A stretch of 64,000 nt of DNA from Saprospiraceae bacterium (GTDB taxonomy: Bacteria; Bacteroidota; Bacteroidia; Chitinophagales; Saprospiraceae): the NCBI GenBank assembly GCA_016715245.1, contig JADKAS010000006.1, positions 1 through 64,000 of the forward strand, in the 5' to 3' direction. The translations under genes were made by a program, and so were the position numbers. Within the stretch, counting starts at the first letter, position 1. Every line of letters starts with the position of its first letter. The notes under the pieces were generated by a model. The model made no database searches. It had not been told where the DNA came from and was given only the letters and a program-made list of their open reading frames with translations. Shown here one piece after another: positions 1 through 9,574 of this stretch.

Positions 1-57
1 AATTAAATTTTCAGTCAAGTCACCATGATAATAAAGACCTCCAACATATAACTTCAT
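1..57 (-). CDS. Possible RRM RNA-binding protein, N-terminal fragment
   Basis: Only the first 19 codons lie in the window, and the gene runs off the left edge. The translation begins MKLYVGGL, which matches the RNP-2 strand (LYVGGL type) of small bacterial RRM RNA-binding proteins, and a TEN-L stretch follows where helix 1 would start. Bacteroidota commonly carry such one-domain RRM proteins of about 80-120 residues. The start is the only ATG in this frame here. The assignment rests on one short motif and could be coincidence. Confidence 0.35.
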   Translation of the reverse strand, partial: MKLYVGGLYYHGDLTENLI

Positions 58-117
58 GTTATACTGGCTATTCAGATTTCCGGAAACCCAAAAAAACACT
101 ACAAGTATCCAAAAAGA

Positions 118-249
118 ATGTCTGAACAACAAACTTTTGGTTTGATTAATAAAAAACGTCATATATCTCGAACTACTATTCGATTACATGACACATTAGG
201 TTTTCTATCCCCTAAGTTGATTAATAATAAAACAACTAATCGTAAATAA
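118..249 (+). CDS. Small ORF with a MerR-like helix-turn-helix stretch
   Basis: This is a 43-codon ORF from ATG to TAA. Residues 16-32 read ISRTTIRLHDTLGFLSP, which resembles the second helix and wing of MerR-type regulators (the TLRYYDxxGLLxP signature). A complete MerR protein is over 100 residues, so this would be a remnant or a very small regulator. It lies between two minus-strand genes, and no promoter or ribosome binding site is evident. It may equally be a chance ORF. Confidence 0.2.
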   Translation: MSEQQTFGLINKKRHISRTTIRLHDTLGFLSPKLINNKTTNRK

Positions 250-265
250 TCTTACACTATAAATG

Positions 266-1993
266 TCAGAATTTTACAAAAGTCGCCATATGAAATTTAT
301 TATTTTCTCTGACTACCACTTTGTACACACCGGACAATAAGCCATTAACGTAGATTACCTGATTTTTTCCTGCATCCATCACCAATCTTCCATATGCATC
401 AAATACCTGTGCATTCTGAATGCTTACTTCATTATCAATGATGATATAATCCATTGTTGGATTAGGAAAAACTTTAAGTGTCAAAAGATTATTATTGGAA
501 GTAGATAACACTTTGGCAAAGTCTTCAAGGTAACGGGGTAAAAGCTGATAACCGCCTTCAAAAGGTGGTTGGGTGGTGGTTGTAAACTGAGATAGTAAGC
601 CTGTCACGTTAAAATTATTTCCCTCAGGTATAAGAGCTGTAAATAAATTGGCATCATTATCAATCCTTATTGAAAAAGTAGTCTGACCATTGGTCATGTC
701 GACATTAAATCCTGTAGCCGTTCCCATGCCCCATTGAGATTTATCGACAAAAGTTACATTTTGGACAACAATCAAACTTGATTCAAATAATTCAATAAAT
801 TCATCAGCAACAATAGGTGCTACTAAAGGTTGACTTCCTGATAACAACTTTATTTCATCCGCATTAATTTGCGTTAATCCTCTGAATTGGGCTACAGTTC
901 CTTTCACTTCAATTTTATCCCCTTCTTTTACCGTATATCCCAGGGTGTTACCATTATTAAATACACCAATACCTTTATTGGCATTATCCAGAACACTAAA
1001 CTGAAGGCCACCAGTCCTGAAATTAACCCCATGAACAACCCCCTCTACTTTACACTTGATGCCAAGGGAGTCTGCCACACCTGAAGCATTGTTACCTTTA
1101 AGTGATGCTATAGTACGCAAAGGGTAAGAATCAATGATGACTTCTTCAATGACGGTTACGGTACCTGTCATTCCGGAAGATGCATGAGGATTACACTGAT
1201 AATCGTATTTACCGGCAATCGTAAATTTAAAATCATAGGTCCAGTTGCCCGACATAGGATTACCACTTGTAAAACTTGCAGGGTTATTCGGAAAAGTGGC
1301 CTGTGTGCCGTTTACATTGTGGGTTCCTCCTTTATTTTCCCAGCGGACGGTTTGTCCCACATCAATGGTAATATCTTTTGGTGAAAACTGAAAGGATGAA
1401 ACTTCCACGATTACATCTGCCAATGGAGAACAAGGTCCGACACTATTAGCTGCGCCAGGCGTACCAAATAGTGCCTTTCCGTTTATCATTTTGGATAAGT
1501 CATTTTCAGAAACTTTCCAGTTGGCGCCCAATTTTGGATCAGCAGTCGGGTTACACAATTCGATAGACCTGCCCTCCCCGTTGGTTCCGTCAGCGGAAGT
1601 TGGCCAGGGGGCTGTATTTGCATAAGTAAAATCCACCAATTCATTGTTAAGGCTGTCTGTAAGTGTTACTCTTTCTCCACCGTTACTAAGGGCTCCGGAA
1701 GTCCATTGTAATGCCGTTTTACCATAAACAATTTCAAAAGATGTTGCCTTTACACATACTACAAGGTACCCATTTGGAGCTATAGTAATGTCAGGAAACG
1801 TGAATTCAACACCTCTGCTGAATTTATATTTTAATAAATGTACCGGCTGTGTTCCGGCATTAAACAATTCTATGTATTCTAGCGAATCTGTCATTGATTC
1901 CGGTGGATTATAACTCAATTCTGTAATGACCACTTGTGCCTGTGTGGTCAGGAAAAAAAATGAAAACAATAAAACTTGTAAAAGATTGCGCAT
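266..1993 (-). CDS. T9SS-secreted lamin-tail / cupredoxin / OB-fold protein
   Basis: A 575-residue secreted multidomain protein. A signal peptide covers about residues 1-19. A lamin-tail domain (about 20-185) starts with the typical VVITELSYNPP strand. A plastocyanin-like cupredoxin domain (about 193-283) keeps a full type-1 copper ligand set: His225, Cys267, His270 and Met275. It is followed by an OB-fold/DUF5689-like region (about 290-495). The last 80 residues form a type A T9SS sorting domain (VFPNPT near its start, GVYKVVV near its end), so the protein should cross the outer membrane through the type IX system and be released or anchored outside. The physiological role is not known. The copper site suggests electron transfer or copper binding at the surface. 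It is monocistronic by appearance. Confidence 0.85.
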   Translation of the reverse strand: MRNLLQVLLFSFFFLTTQAQVVITELSYNPPESMTDSLEYIELFNAGTQPVHLLKYKFSRGVEFTFPDITIAPNGYLVVCVKATSFEIVYGKTALQWTSGALSNGGERVTLTDSLNNELVDFTYANTAPWPTSADGTNGEGRSIELCNPTADPKLGANWKVSENDLSKMINGKALFGTPGAANSVGPCSPLADVIVEVSSFQFSPKDITIDVGQTVRWENKGGTHNVNGTQATFPNNPASFTSGNPMSGNWTYDFKFTIAGKYDYQCNPHASSGMTGTVTVIEEVIIDSYPLRTIASLKGNNASGVADSLGIKCKVEGVVHGVNFRTGGLQFSVLDNANKGIGVFNNGNTLGYTVKEGDKIEVKGTVAQFRGLTQINADEIKLLSGSQPLVAPIVADEFIELFESSLIVVQNVTFVDKSQWGMGTATGFNVDMTNGQTTFSIRIDNDANLFTALIPEGNNFNVTGLLSQFTTTTQPPFEGGYQLLPRYLEDFAKVLSTSNNNLLTLKVFPNPTMDYIIIDNEVSIQNAQVFDAYGRLVMDAGKNQVIYVNGLLSGVYKVVVRENNKFHMATFVKF

Positions 1994-2104
1994 ATTATAA
2001 AATTTTGAATTATTGAATTTAAAGCACTAAATTAATAAAAATTATTTATTTATATATTAAAAAAGTATTAAACCGTGAATAGTGATCATTTACGTAAAAA
2101 AAAT

Positions 2105-2112
2105 TACTTTTG
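2105..2112 (+). promoter_or_regulatory. Bacteroidota-type -7 element
   Basis: TACTTTTG matches the Bacteroidota sigma-A -7 consensus TAnnTTTG and lies 28 bases before the amidohydrolase start codon. No clear -33 TTTG is seen at the usual distance. Confidence 0.5.
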
Positions 2113-2140
2113 ATTCTTTATTATGTAAACGCACTTTGGA

Positions 2141-3451
2141 ATGAAATTGAGAGAATTTTATCTAATTTTAACAGGTGTAATTTTTTGTATTTTTATCGGA
2201 CAAGCGCAGTCAGCCGTCAGTAAAGAAGACGTCCAACGCCTTATTAAACAACAAGAAAAAAAGGTAGTTGAATGGCGGAGACATCTCCATCAATATCCGG
2301 AGTTATCCAACAGAGAATATAAAACAATGGCCTACATTTGTCAGCAATTGGATGCCATCGGACTTCCCTATAAAAAGGGAATAGCGTATACTGGTGTTGT
2401 TGCCGTTCTTGACACAAAAAAACCCGGCCCCATCATCGGACTCAGAGCTGATATGGATGCTTTACCGGTCAAAGAAAGGGTAGATTTACCTTTTGCTTCC
2501 AAAGAAGAATCGGAATATCTAGGTGCCAAAGTAAGTGTCATGCACGCTTGTGGACACGATGCCCATGTAGCTATTTTATTAGGTGTTGCTCAGATACTCT
2601 CAAATGTAAAAAATTCTCTTACCGGAAAAATAGTTTTTGTCTTTCAGCCCGCAGAAGAAGGAGCTCCTCCGGGAGAAGAAGGTGGAGCCGCGCTTATGAT
2701 TAAAGAAGGTCTTTTTAAAGATTATGGAATAGAAGTCATGTTTGGTTTACATATTTCCAGTATGATTGAAACCGGCAGAATTCATTATAAACCCAAAGGA
2801 ATTATGGCTTCTGCTGACCGTTTTGAGATTAAAGTAAAAGGCAAGCAAACCCATGGATCCAAACCATGGAATGGTGTGGATCCCATAACCGTTTCTGCTC
2901 AAATTATTTTAGGATTACAAAATATTGTAAGTCGTCAAATTGATCTTGAATCCTCTCCCTCAGTAATCACAGTTGGGAAAATATCCGGCGGTGTGCGAAA
3001 CAACATCATACCTGAAGAGGTTGAAATGATTGGAACGATTCGAACACTGGATACCACCATACAAAATATAATCCATGAAAAAATAAAAATTACTGCTGAA
3101 AATATTGCCAAAAGTGCAGGTGCTGTAGCGGAAGTAAAAATTGTCAAACAATATCCTGTTGTCTATAACAATCCGAATCTTACTGCAAAAATGCTTCCAT
3201 CCCTCGAAAAAGCTGCCGGTGAAAATAACGTCCTGGTCATGAATCCAACCATGGGGGCAGAAGACTTTTCATTTTATGCCGTTCAGGTGCCGGGACTTTT
3301 TTATTTCCTCGGCGCGAGGCATCCTGAAATTGATGCCCTGGATGCAACTTTGCACCACACTCCTGATTTTAAGATTGATGAAAATTCATTTCCTTTGGGA
3401 ATGTCTTCCCTGATTCAACTGGTATTGGATTACCAATCCCTCAAAAAATAA
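2141..3451 (+). CDS. M20 family metal-dependent amidohydrolase
   Basis: A 436-residue exported peptidase of the M20D (hippurate / N-acyl-amino-acid / IAA-conjugate hydrolase) family. A signal peptide ends near residue 23 (GQAQ). Metal-binding and catalytic motifs are present: RADMDALP (102-109), HACGHD (135-140), FQPAEEG (near 172) and the late His in LHHTPDF. The domain order is catalytic, dimerisation lid, catalytic, as in the family, and the length is normal. It probably removes acyl groups from amino acids or peptides in the periplasm. The next gene, an aspartoacylase-like deacylase, starts 5 bases downstream, so the two are likely cotranscribed and may act on related N-acyl substrates. 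The exact substrate cannot be read from sequence. Confidence 0.9.
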   Translation: MKLREFYLILTGVIFCIFIGQAQSAVSKEDVQRLIKQQEKKVVEWRRHLHQYPELSNREYKTMAYICQQLDAIGLPYKKGIAYTGVVAVLDTKKPGPIIGLRADMDALPVKERVDLPFASKEESEYLGAKVSVMHACGHDAHVAILLGVAQILSNVKNSLTGKIVFVFQPAEEGAPPGEEGGAALMIKEGLFKDYGIEVMFGLHISSMIETGRIHYKPKGIMASADRFEIKVKGKQTHGSKPWNGVDPITVSAQIILGLQNIVSRQIDLESSPSVITVGKISGGVRNNIIPEEVEMIGTIRTLDTTIQNIIHEKIKITAENIAKSAGAVAEVKIVKQYPVVYNNPNLTAKMLPSLEKAAGENNVLVMNPTMGAEDFSFYAVQVPGLFYFLGARHPEIDALDATLHHTPDFKIDENSFPLGMSSLIQLVLDYQSLKK

Positions 3452-3456
3452 TAGAA

Positions 3457-4378
3457 ATGGAACGAGTAGTGTGTTCTTTTGAAGGTGGAAAAGGTCCGTT
3501 ATTTGTCGTTTCAGCTGCCATGCATGGAAATGAAACATCAGGTATTGCAGCACTTAAAGAAACTTGTGAAATCCTTAACCATGAAAAAAAAACAAACCCT
3601 GATTTAAAATTTCGTGGAACTTTTGCAGGTATTTTAGGCAACATACAAGCTATAAATAAAAATGTAAGGTACATTGAAAATGACCTGAACAGAATGTGGG
3701 AAAGTGACTTTGTTTATGATATTTTAAAAGAAGATGTCAACAAACAAATGAATGAAGTCAAAGAAATGCATGAAATCATTATTACATTGAGAAACTATGT
3801 AATCACCGGGAAGTACAACAAGTTATATCTTCTCGATTTACACACGACCAGTAGTGATGGAATTTTTGTCATTTGCACGGAAGATAAAGAAAGCAAACAA
3901 ATTGCCGGCCATTTACATGCACCATTGGTTCGTGGATTATTGAAAGGTATTTCAGGTACTACCCTGCACTATTTTAATAAAAATAATCTGGGAATAGAAG
4001 CGACTGCCCTCGCTTTTGAAGGCGGACACCATGAGGATCCTTTATCGGTAAAAAAGAATGGTTGCCGCCATATTCAATTGTATGAGAAGTATTGGCTGCA
4101 TCGACGATATGGACGTTCATAATTCAAATGATACTTTGCTCATGTCCTACTCAAAAAATCTGCCAAAAAGTGTGGAAGTTATTTATAAGTATCATGTTCA
4201 GGATAAAACAAGTTGGGAAATGAAGCCGGGCTTTACTAATTTTGACCCTGTAAAAAAAGGTCAGCTTCTGGCTAATGACATTTCGGGACCTGTATATTGT
4301 CCGCTAGACGGCCTGATATTGATGCCATTATATCAAAAAAAAGGCAGAGACGGATTTTTTATTGTAAAACCATTATAA
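3457..4378 (+). pseudogene. Succinylglutamate desuccinylase / aspartoacylase family, frameshifted
   Basis: A zinc-dependent N-acyl-amino-acid deacylase of the AstE/AspA family, read in two frames. The first part (3457-4122) has the zinc motif HGNE (His23, Glu26) and the third ligand in LLDLHTTSS (His129). The second part continues in the +1 frame from about 4058 (AAIFNCMRSIGCI) and supplies the C-terminal beta domain to 4378. The switch maps to a run of six A at 4050-4055, and five A would restore one ORF of about 306 codons, the normal family length. Without repair the product ends soon after the catalytic core with a foreign tail. Homopolymer sequence error is the simplest explanation. It lies directly downstream of the M20 amidohydrolase. 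Confidence 0.8.
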
Positions 4379-4385
4379 CCATATT

Positions 4386-4856
4386 ATGGAATTTATTTCG
4401 GAAGTCAAAATTGAACAAATCATTCAAAAATATGAAGAAACAGATAATTTTGAAAAGGATCTGAATGAATTAAAAAATGAAAATCCGTTGTTGCTGGAAT
4501 TTATTTCAGAAGAAAGACTAGAACTCTTAAAAAAGGAAGAACAATCCCTGCTTGAATTTATGACGGTAGTGATATATTCGGCTACAAAATCGTCTATAAA
4601 CAACATTCCGAAGATCAAAGGGCTTGTTTTGGAAGAAGCAGAAGAAAAAAATTATGAACTCTGGGAGAATGCAGGTAAAAAGTCTCAGAAAACTGCATTT
4701 GACGTGTATTTTGATAAGTATGCCCAAGAAGATTTGCTTGCATTTGTGGAAGACAGCCTACAACAGGACGACGAAAACCCGGTTACCACTGTTGGTATAG
4801 AGCTTATTGCGGTTACAACCAAGTCCATTATTGACGCTTTACATGTTTGTAACTGA
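4386..4856 (+). CDS. Hypothetical acidic protein
   Basis: A 156-residue cytoplasmic protein with no signal peptide or membrane segment, rich in Glu and Lys and predicted mostly helical. I do not recognise a family. It begins 8 bases after the deacylase gene and ends 5 bases before the methyltransferase gene, so it probably belongs to the same transcription unit (2141-5698). The coding frame is clean and the codon use matches its neighbours. Confidence 0.65.
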   Translation: MEFISEVKIEQIIQKYEETDNFEKDLNELKNENPLLLEFISEERLELLKKEEQSLLEFMTVVIYSATKSSINNIPKIKGLVLEEAEEKNYELWENAGKKSQKTAFDVYFDKYAQEDLLAFVEDSLQQDDENPVTTVGIELIAVTTKSIIDALHVCN

Positions 4857-4861
4857 TCACA

Positions 4862-5698
4862 ATGACACTTGAATTATTGGTATACAAAATAAAATCCTGG
4901 GCTGCCTATTATTGGCGTGCAACAACAAAATTTAATATTCAGTCTCCCTTTTTTACCGAATTTGTCAGGGAAGTTATGGATAATGAGAAAGAATACTATA
5001 TTTTTGATAAAATCGAACACATCAGAAAAACATTACTTCAGGACAGTACAAAAGTTCCAAAAATTGATTTCGGAGCAGGAAGTCAAAAACAACATACACG
5101 TGACACCTTACGAATAAAGGATATTGCAGGAAGTTCTTTATCAACTAAAAAACAATGCAGGATGCTATTTAATCTGATGGTCTGGAAAAAGCCAAAAAAC
5201 GTCATTGAATTGGGCACATCCCTTGGCATCAGCACTGCCTATCTCGCAGCTGCCAATAAAAAAGTAAAAATGACAGGATTTGAAGGTAATCCTTACGTAG
5301 CAGATATAGCCAAAAATGTATTGGAAAAAGCCGGACTTGGTCACGTAAATATAATAACAGGGGCTTTTAAAGAAACCCTTCCCGAGTATCTGAAATCATC
5401 TAACAGGATTGATATTGCCTTTATAGATGGGCATCATGAGGAATTTGCGACACTTGCGTATTTTGAGATGATCCTACCCTATCTTTCAGATGATGCTGTT
5501 ATCATCTTTGACGATATTTACTGGTCTCAAGGAATGGAAAATGCATGGAAAAAAATTTGTTTACATCTATCTGTCTCTGCCAGTTTTGACATTTTTGATT
5601 TGGGAATTGTTTTTATTAAACCAGGTTTGGCCAAAGAAAACATAAACTATATACCCTACTATCTTAAACCCTGGAAGACAGGGTTATTTGGTAAATAA
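4862..5698 (+). CDS. Class I SAM-dependent methyltransferase
   Basis: A 278-residue protein with a Rossmann methyltransferase core. The SAM-binding glycine motif is IELGTSLGIS (about 117-128), a following acidic position lies in GFEGNP, and FIDGHHEEF plus IIFDDIYWS form the later strands typical of O-methyltransferases of the Methyltransf_24 type. The first 100 residues form a helical extension. The substrate is unknown; relatives methylate small hydroxylated molecules. It is the last gene of the 2141-5698 unit and converges with the flavin reductase gene with only 7 bases between them. Confidence 0.8.
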   Translation: MTLELLVYKIKSWAAYYWRATTKFNIQSPFFTEFVREVMDNEKEYYIFDKIEHIRKTLLQDSTKVPKIDFGAGSQKQHTRDTLRIKDIAGSSLSTKKQCRMLFNLMVWKKPKNVIELGTSLGISTAYLAAANKKVKMTGFEGNPYVADIAKNVLEKAGLGHVNIITGAFKETLPEYLKSSNRIDIAFIDGHHEEFATLAYFEMILPYLSDDAVIIFDDIYWSQGMENAWKKICLHLSVSASFDIFDLGIVFIKPGLAKENINYIPYYLKPWKTGLFGK

Positions 5699-5705
5699 TA
5701 CAATG

Positions 5706-6251
5706 TCATTTTTCGGAAAATATCAGAAACTTATGGATAAAATCTTCTAAAGGAAGTCTTACTCCCTCTGACAATGATTGATCTTCCATAATAAATTGGT
5801 CAATGGATGAAATGGGAAGTTTGAAAGGCATTACTTCCATATTCAGGTAGTGGAGTACACCAGTGAGTTGATCCAAACCTCGAAGATTGCCTGCCCGTCC
5901 GGTCGAAACCCCTACCAAACCAACTTTTTTTCCATGAAAGGTTTCTTTTGCTTGTTTGACGGAGAGTACATCTAAAAACAATTTGAGAATTCCCGGGAAA
6001 CTACCATTGTACTCAGGCGCAATAATGATCCAATGTGAAGAAGGTATCAGGTGTTTTTGCTGCCACTCTGAAATTATATCCGATGGTCTGTTTTTTGAAA
6101 ACATAGATTCAGTAATAAGGTCTGAATTATTCAGATCTTGCAAAGAAAGTACATTAGAAGATATATTTTCCGGCAATAATTTTTGTATTGATCTTGCAAC
6201 CAAATTTGTGTGACTATTGGGACGGTTGGTTGCAGAAATAATTTGAAGCAT
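5706..6251 (-). CDS. NADPH-dependent FMN reductase family protein
   Basis: A 181-residue flavodoxin-like protein. The N-terminal strand leads into a phosphate-binding loop (SATNRPNSHT, residues 5-14). The family signature PEYNGSFPGILK is central and contacts the flavin, and GVSTGRAGNLRG follows. It would reduce FMN, quinones or azo-type substrates with NAD(P)H in the cytosol. The length is normal. It is transcribed alone, convergent with the methyltransferase gene. Confidence 0.85.
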   Translation of the reverse strand: MLQIISATNRPNSHTNLVARSIQKLLPENISSNVLSLQDLNNSDLITESMFSKNRPSDIISEWQQKHLIPSSHWIIIAPEYNGSFPGILKLFLDVLSVKQAKETFHGKKVGLVGVSTGRAGNLRGLDQLTGVLHYLNMEVMPFKLPISSIDQFIMEDQSLSEGVRLPLEDFIHKFLIFSEK

Positions 6252-6583
6252 AAAGTGTAATTAATAATAAAATGGGAAAGGTCAAAAATGGGTTTTCCTC
6301 TCTTGGTTATACATAATGTTCAAGAGCCCAAATTGTTCAAAAAAGACTAAATGAGACAAAAATATTCTTGAAGACATGATGCAGAATATGAACTTTGTGT
6401 TAAATAACATATATAATAATTTAATATTGGATTAATATTAACTTTCTACCTTTGTCCCATAAAACAAACTCAAAAATGAGTATAGAAATCAATTCTGCTC
6501 AAAGTATGGTCCTCCCGAAATCTATCCCCAATTCACATTTGTATATAGTTTACATCCTTATTTAATAACTAAACAAAATTTTT
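6252..6583. other. Intergenic region with a promoter for the TonB receptor
   Basis: A 332-base AT-rich gap between divergent genes. The only signal I can support is the promoter-like pair at 6427-6454. A 29-codon ORF near 6477 has no recognisable features. Confidence 0.5.
6427..6454 (+). promoter_or_regulatory. Bacteroidota-type promoter of the Oar-like receptor
   Basis: TTG at 6427-6429 (-33 type) and TACCTTTG at 6447-6454 (-7 type) are separated by 17 bases, close to the known Bacteroidota arrangement. The leader to the start codon would be about 125 bases. Confidence 0.5.
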
Positions 6584-9447
6584 ATGAAACTCAGAATTTT
6601 ACAATTATTATTTCTTTTGTTTGCAGGGTTTACTTTGCAGGCACAGGTTACGACAAGTAGTATGCTCGGTAAAATCACTGACGTAAATGGAGAAGCCTTA
6701 ATTGGTGCTTCCATTACTGCATTACATAATCCGAGTGGTACACAATATGGCACAGTAACTGATGAAGATGGAACATTCACCATTTCAAATATGAGAGTCG
6801 GAGGTCCGTATACAGTGGAATTAAGTTATATCGGATATGCTACTTCAAAAACAGAAAACATTTATTTGAAGCTAGGTGAACCGTTCAGACAAAATTATCA
6901 AATGGCTGAAGAGAGTGTTACATTGGAAGGAGTTACCATCTCAGCAAAAGCAGGTACCCTCGGTAAGAATATCGGATCCAGCACCCAGATTACCTCTGAA
7001 AATATAGACAACATGCCTACATTAAACAGAGGGCTTAACGATTTTTCAATAGTTTGTATGGACTTTCTCTTGGAGGAGCGTTGGTTAAAAACAAATTGTT
7101 TTTTTTCACGAATGTTGAACTTCAGAATGACAACACCCCACTACCTTTTGATTTTGAAACTTATGTCGGTGGAACAACTGAAGCTGATATCAATAGTTTG
7201 GTTGAAACAGTTAAAACCAAATATAATTACAATCCGGGCAATTTCCTTGATCAAAGTGATGAGTTGAAAGGTGTAAAAGTATTTGGTAAACTGGATTACA
7301 ATCTTGACAATAACCATACGATTACATTGAGGCACAGTTATACGAAAGGTGAACAATTTGATCGTTTTGCAAGTGGTCCGAACAGGATTAATTTTTCTAA
7401 TAACGGTATATACTTCCCATCTGTCACCAATAGTTCGGCATTGGAGATCAAATCCCGAATTGGTCAAAAGATGAGTAATAACTTAATAGTCGGATTTACC
7501 AGAGTAAGGGACAACAGAGACCCACTTGAGCAAAATTTTCCTTATGTAACAATTGATGATGGTGGACGAACCAATATCATAACATTCGGATCAGAGGAAT
7601 TTTCAACCGCCAATAAATTGGAACAGGATATATTTACCCTGACAGATAATTTCAAACTATACAGAGGTAATCATACTATTACACTCGGTACACACAATGA
7701 GTATTACGATATAGTAAATGCATTTATTCCACAAAATTTCGGCTCTTACAGATTCCGAAGCATTAGTGATTTTGTGAATGGAGTTCCGGCATACGAATAC
7801 AGACGATCTTATTCATTGGTCGATGAGTTAACCGGTGACAAGTCAAATGCTGTATCTGCCCTGCGTGCCATGCAATTGGGAATTTATGCTTAGGATGATT
7901 GGAAAGTGAGTAGCAAATTCAGTTTGACAGCAGGATTAAGAATTGATTTACCGGTTATTCTTGATGATCCAAAAGTTGACACCTTCCTGAACAATACTGC
8001 TTTACCTAAAATCAGAAAATTTTATCCGATAGCCAACGATGTAGAAGCTGGTAAATCTCCTGATGGACAGATTATGTTTTCACCAAGATTAGGTTTAAAT
8101 TACGAACTGAATAAATCAATTACCCTGAGAGGAGGAATAGGCGTATTCACCAGCCGTATACCATTTGTATGGCCAACTGCCACATTCTTCAACAACGGTT
8201 TGACTCAGGGAGTTGTGGACAGGGTATCAACCACTTCCATTCCTGTAGCCACTGATTTTGTGGCAGATCCTGAAAAACAGTATACTAATCCAACGCAAAA
8301 GATACCTTCAGGTCAGATAAACCTGTTTACGCCAGATTTCAAATACCCACAGGTATTAAGAGGTAACTTAGGAATAGATTTCAAATTACCATATGGAATT
8401 GATGCTACCCTGGAAGGTATTTATACGAAAACACTTAATAACATTTTGTATACCAATATTAATTCCGATACAACCGTTTCTTTCAGAATGACGGGCAGTG
8501 GAGATAACAGACCGGTTTTTGGAAGAAAAAGTATAGAGACCACCTACAGTGAGGTCTATTTAGCTTCCAATACAGATGAAGGTTACACGTACACTGTGTC
8601 TGCCAGTGTTGCTAAAAATTTCGACTTTGGCTTACAAGCTAACTTTTCATACACGTATGGTGATGCTTTCGCACTTTCTGAAGGAACTTCTTCTCAAAAC
8701 TCATCTCAATGGAGAGGACAAATTCACGTGGACGGAAGAAATTTCGCATCATATGGTAGATCTGATTTTGCAACCGGCCACAGATTTTTAGGCGCAGTCA
8801 ACTATACTTACAATTGGACCAAAGATAAAGCCAATGCCACTACGATTTCATTAATTTACGAAGGTTTACAAGGATCACCTTATTCTTATGTTATAGGTGG
8901 GAGTAATGCAAGAAATCTTAATAATGAGACCGGAAGTACTAGTAATAACAGATCTTTGATATACATTCCTGAAGATAGGACTGATATTAACCTAGTTGAT
9001 TATAAAGTGGGTGATGTTACCATCACAGCAGATGAACAATGGACCAAGCTTAATGCTTATATCGAGTCTGATCCTTATTTATCTGAAAACAGAGGTGGAT
9101 ATGCAGAAAAAAATTCAAACTGGATGCCATATGTTTCATTCCTTGATCTGGCAGTTCGTCAGGATGTTGGATTAAAATTAAATAACAAGGTTCATAAATT
9201 ACAGTTTTCCGTTGACGTATTCAATCTTGCCAATCTTTTAAACCCATCGTGGGGAACAAGATATAGTGTGATTGGTAATTTCAACAATTTTGACTTCCTG
9301 ACTTTTGAAGGTTATGATGCAACAGAAAAAACCAAACCAAGATATACTTACAGAGGTGGAAGAGAAAACAACACTGACGCTTTCAATATCAATGATTTCA
9401 GCTCCCGATGGAGAATGAGATTAGGTGTAAGATATATTTTTAAATAA
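6584..9447 (+). pseudogene. Oar-like TonB-dependent receptor, internally deleted and interrupted
   Basis: An outer-membrane receptor gene in three pieces. 6584 to about 7045 encodes a signal peptide, a carboxypeptidase-regulatory-like domain and the start of the plug (ending at TLNRGLNDF). The frame then changes, and the reading resumes near 7054 at YGLSLGGALVKNKLFFFTN, which in Oar proteins lies in the first barrel strands; nearly the whole plug domain is missing. This frame stops at TAG 7891-7893 inside YA-stop-DDWKV, where relatives have Gln (YAQDDWKV), so CAG to TAG is likely. The barrel then continues in the same frame to 9447 and ends in a C-terminal aromatic strand (RYIFK). With the plug lost, correction of the stop alone would not restore function. 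Confidence 0.85.
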
Positions 9448-9457
9448 AATAAGAAAG

Positions 9458-9489
9458 CCCGGATTGAATACAAAATCCGGGTTTTTTTT
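9458..9489 (+). terminator. Rho-independent terminator
   Basis: Stem CCCGGATT / AATCCGGG with an 8-base loop is followed by eight T. It ends the TonB receptor transcript. Confidence 0.85.
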
Positions 9490-9521
9490 AGATAAAAGAT
9501 TTGTTCTGATTTTTCAGTCCA

Positions 9522-9557
9522 AAAAAAAAGGGACTTCCGAGGAAATCCCTTTTTTTA
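9522..9557 (-). terminator. Rho-independent terminator, probably bidirectional
   Basis: AAAAAGGGA and TCCCTTTTT form a stem around a 12-base loop, with a T run on either strand. It lies 18 bases beyond the end of the minus-strand lipoprotein gene. Confidence 0.7.
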
Positions 9558-9574
9558 TTGAAGATTTTTTGCTA

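Noticed and set aside
887..1384. Plus-strand ORFs inside the cupredoxin protein gene
   Set aside because: They are antisense shadows of a well-supported T9SS protein, without promoter or recognisable domains.
4050..4056. Programmed -1 frameshift at A AAA AAG in the aspartoacylase-like gene
   Set aside because: The heptamer is in the right phase, but the true continuation is in the +1 frame, so -1 slippage would give the wrong reading. One extra A is the simplest explanation.
6477..6566. Short ORF (29 codons) upstream of the Oar-like receptor
   Set aside because: It has no family resemblance or signal. It lies in the leader of the receptor transcript and can be chance.
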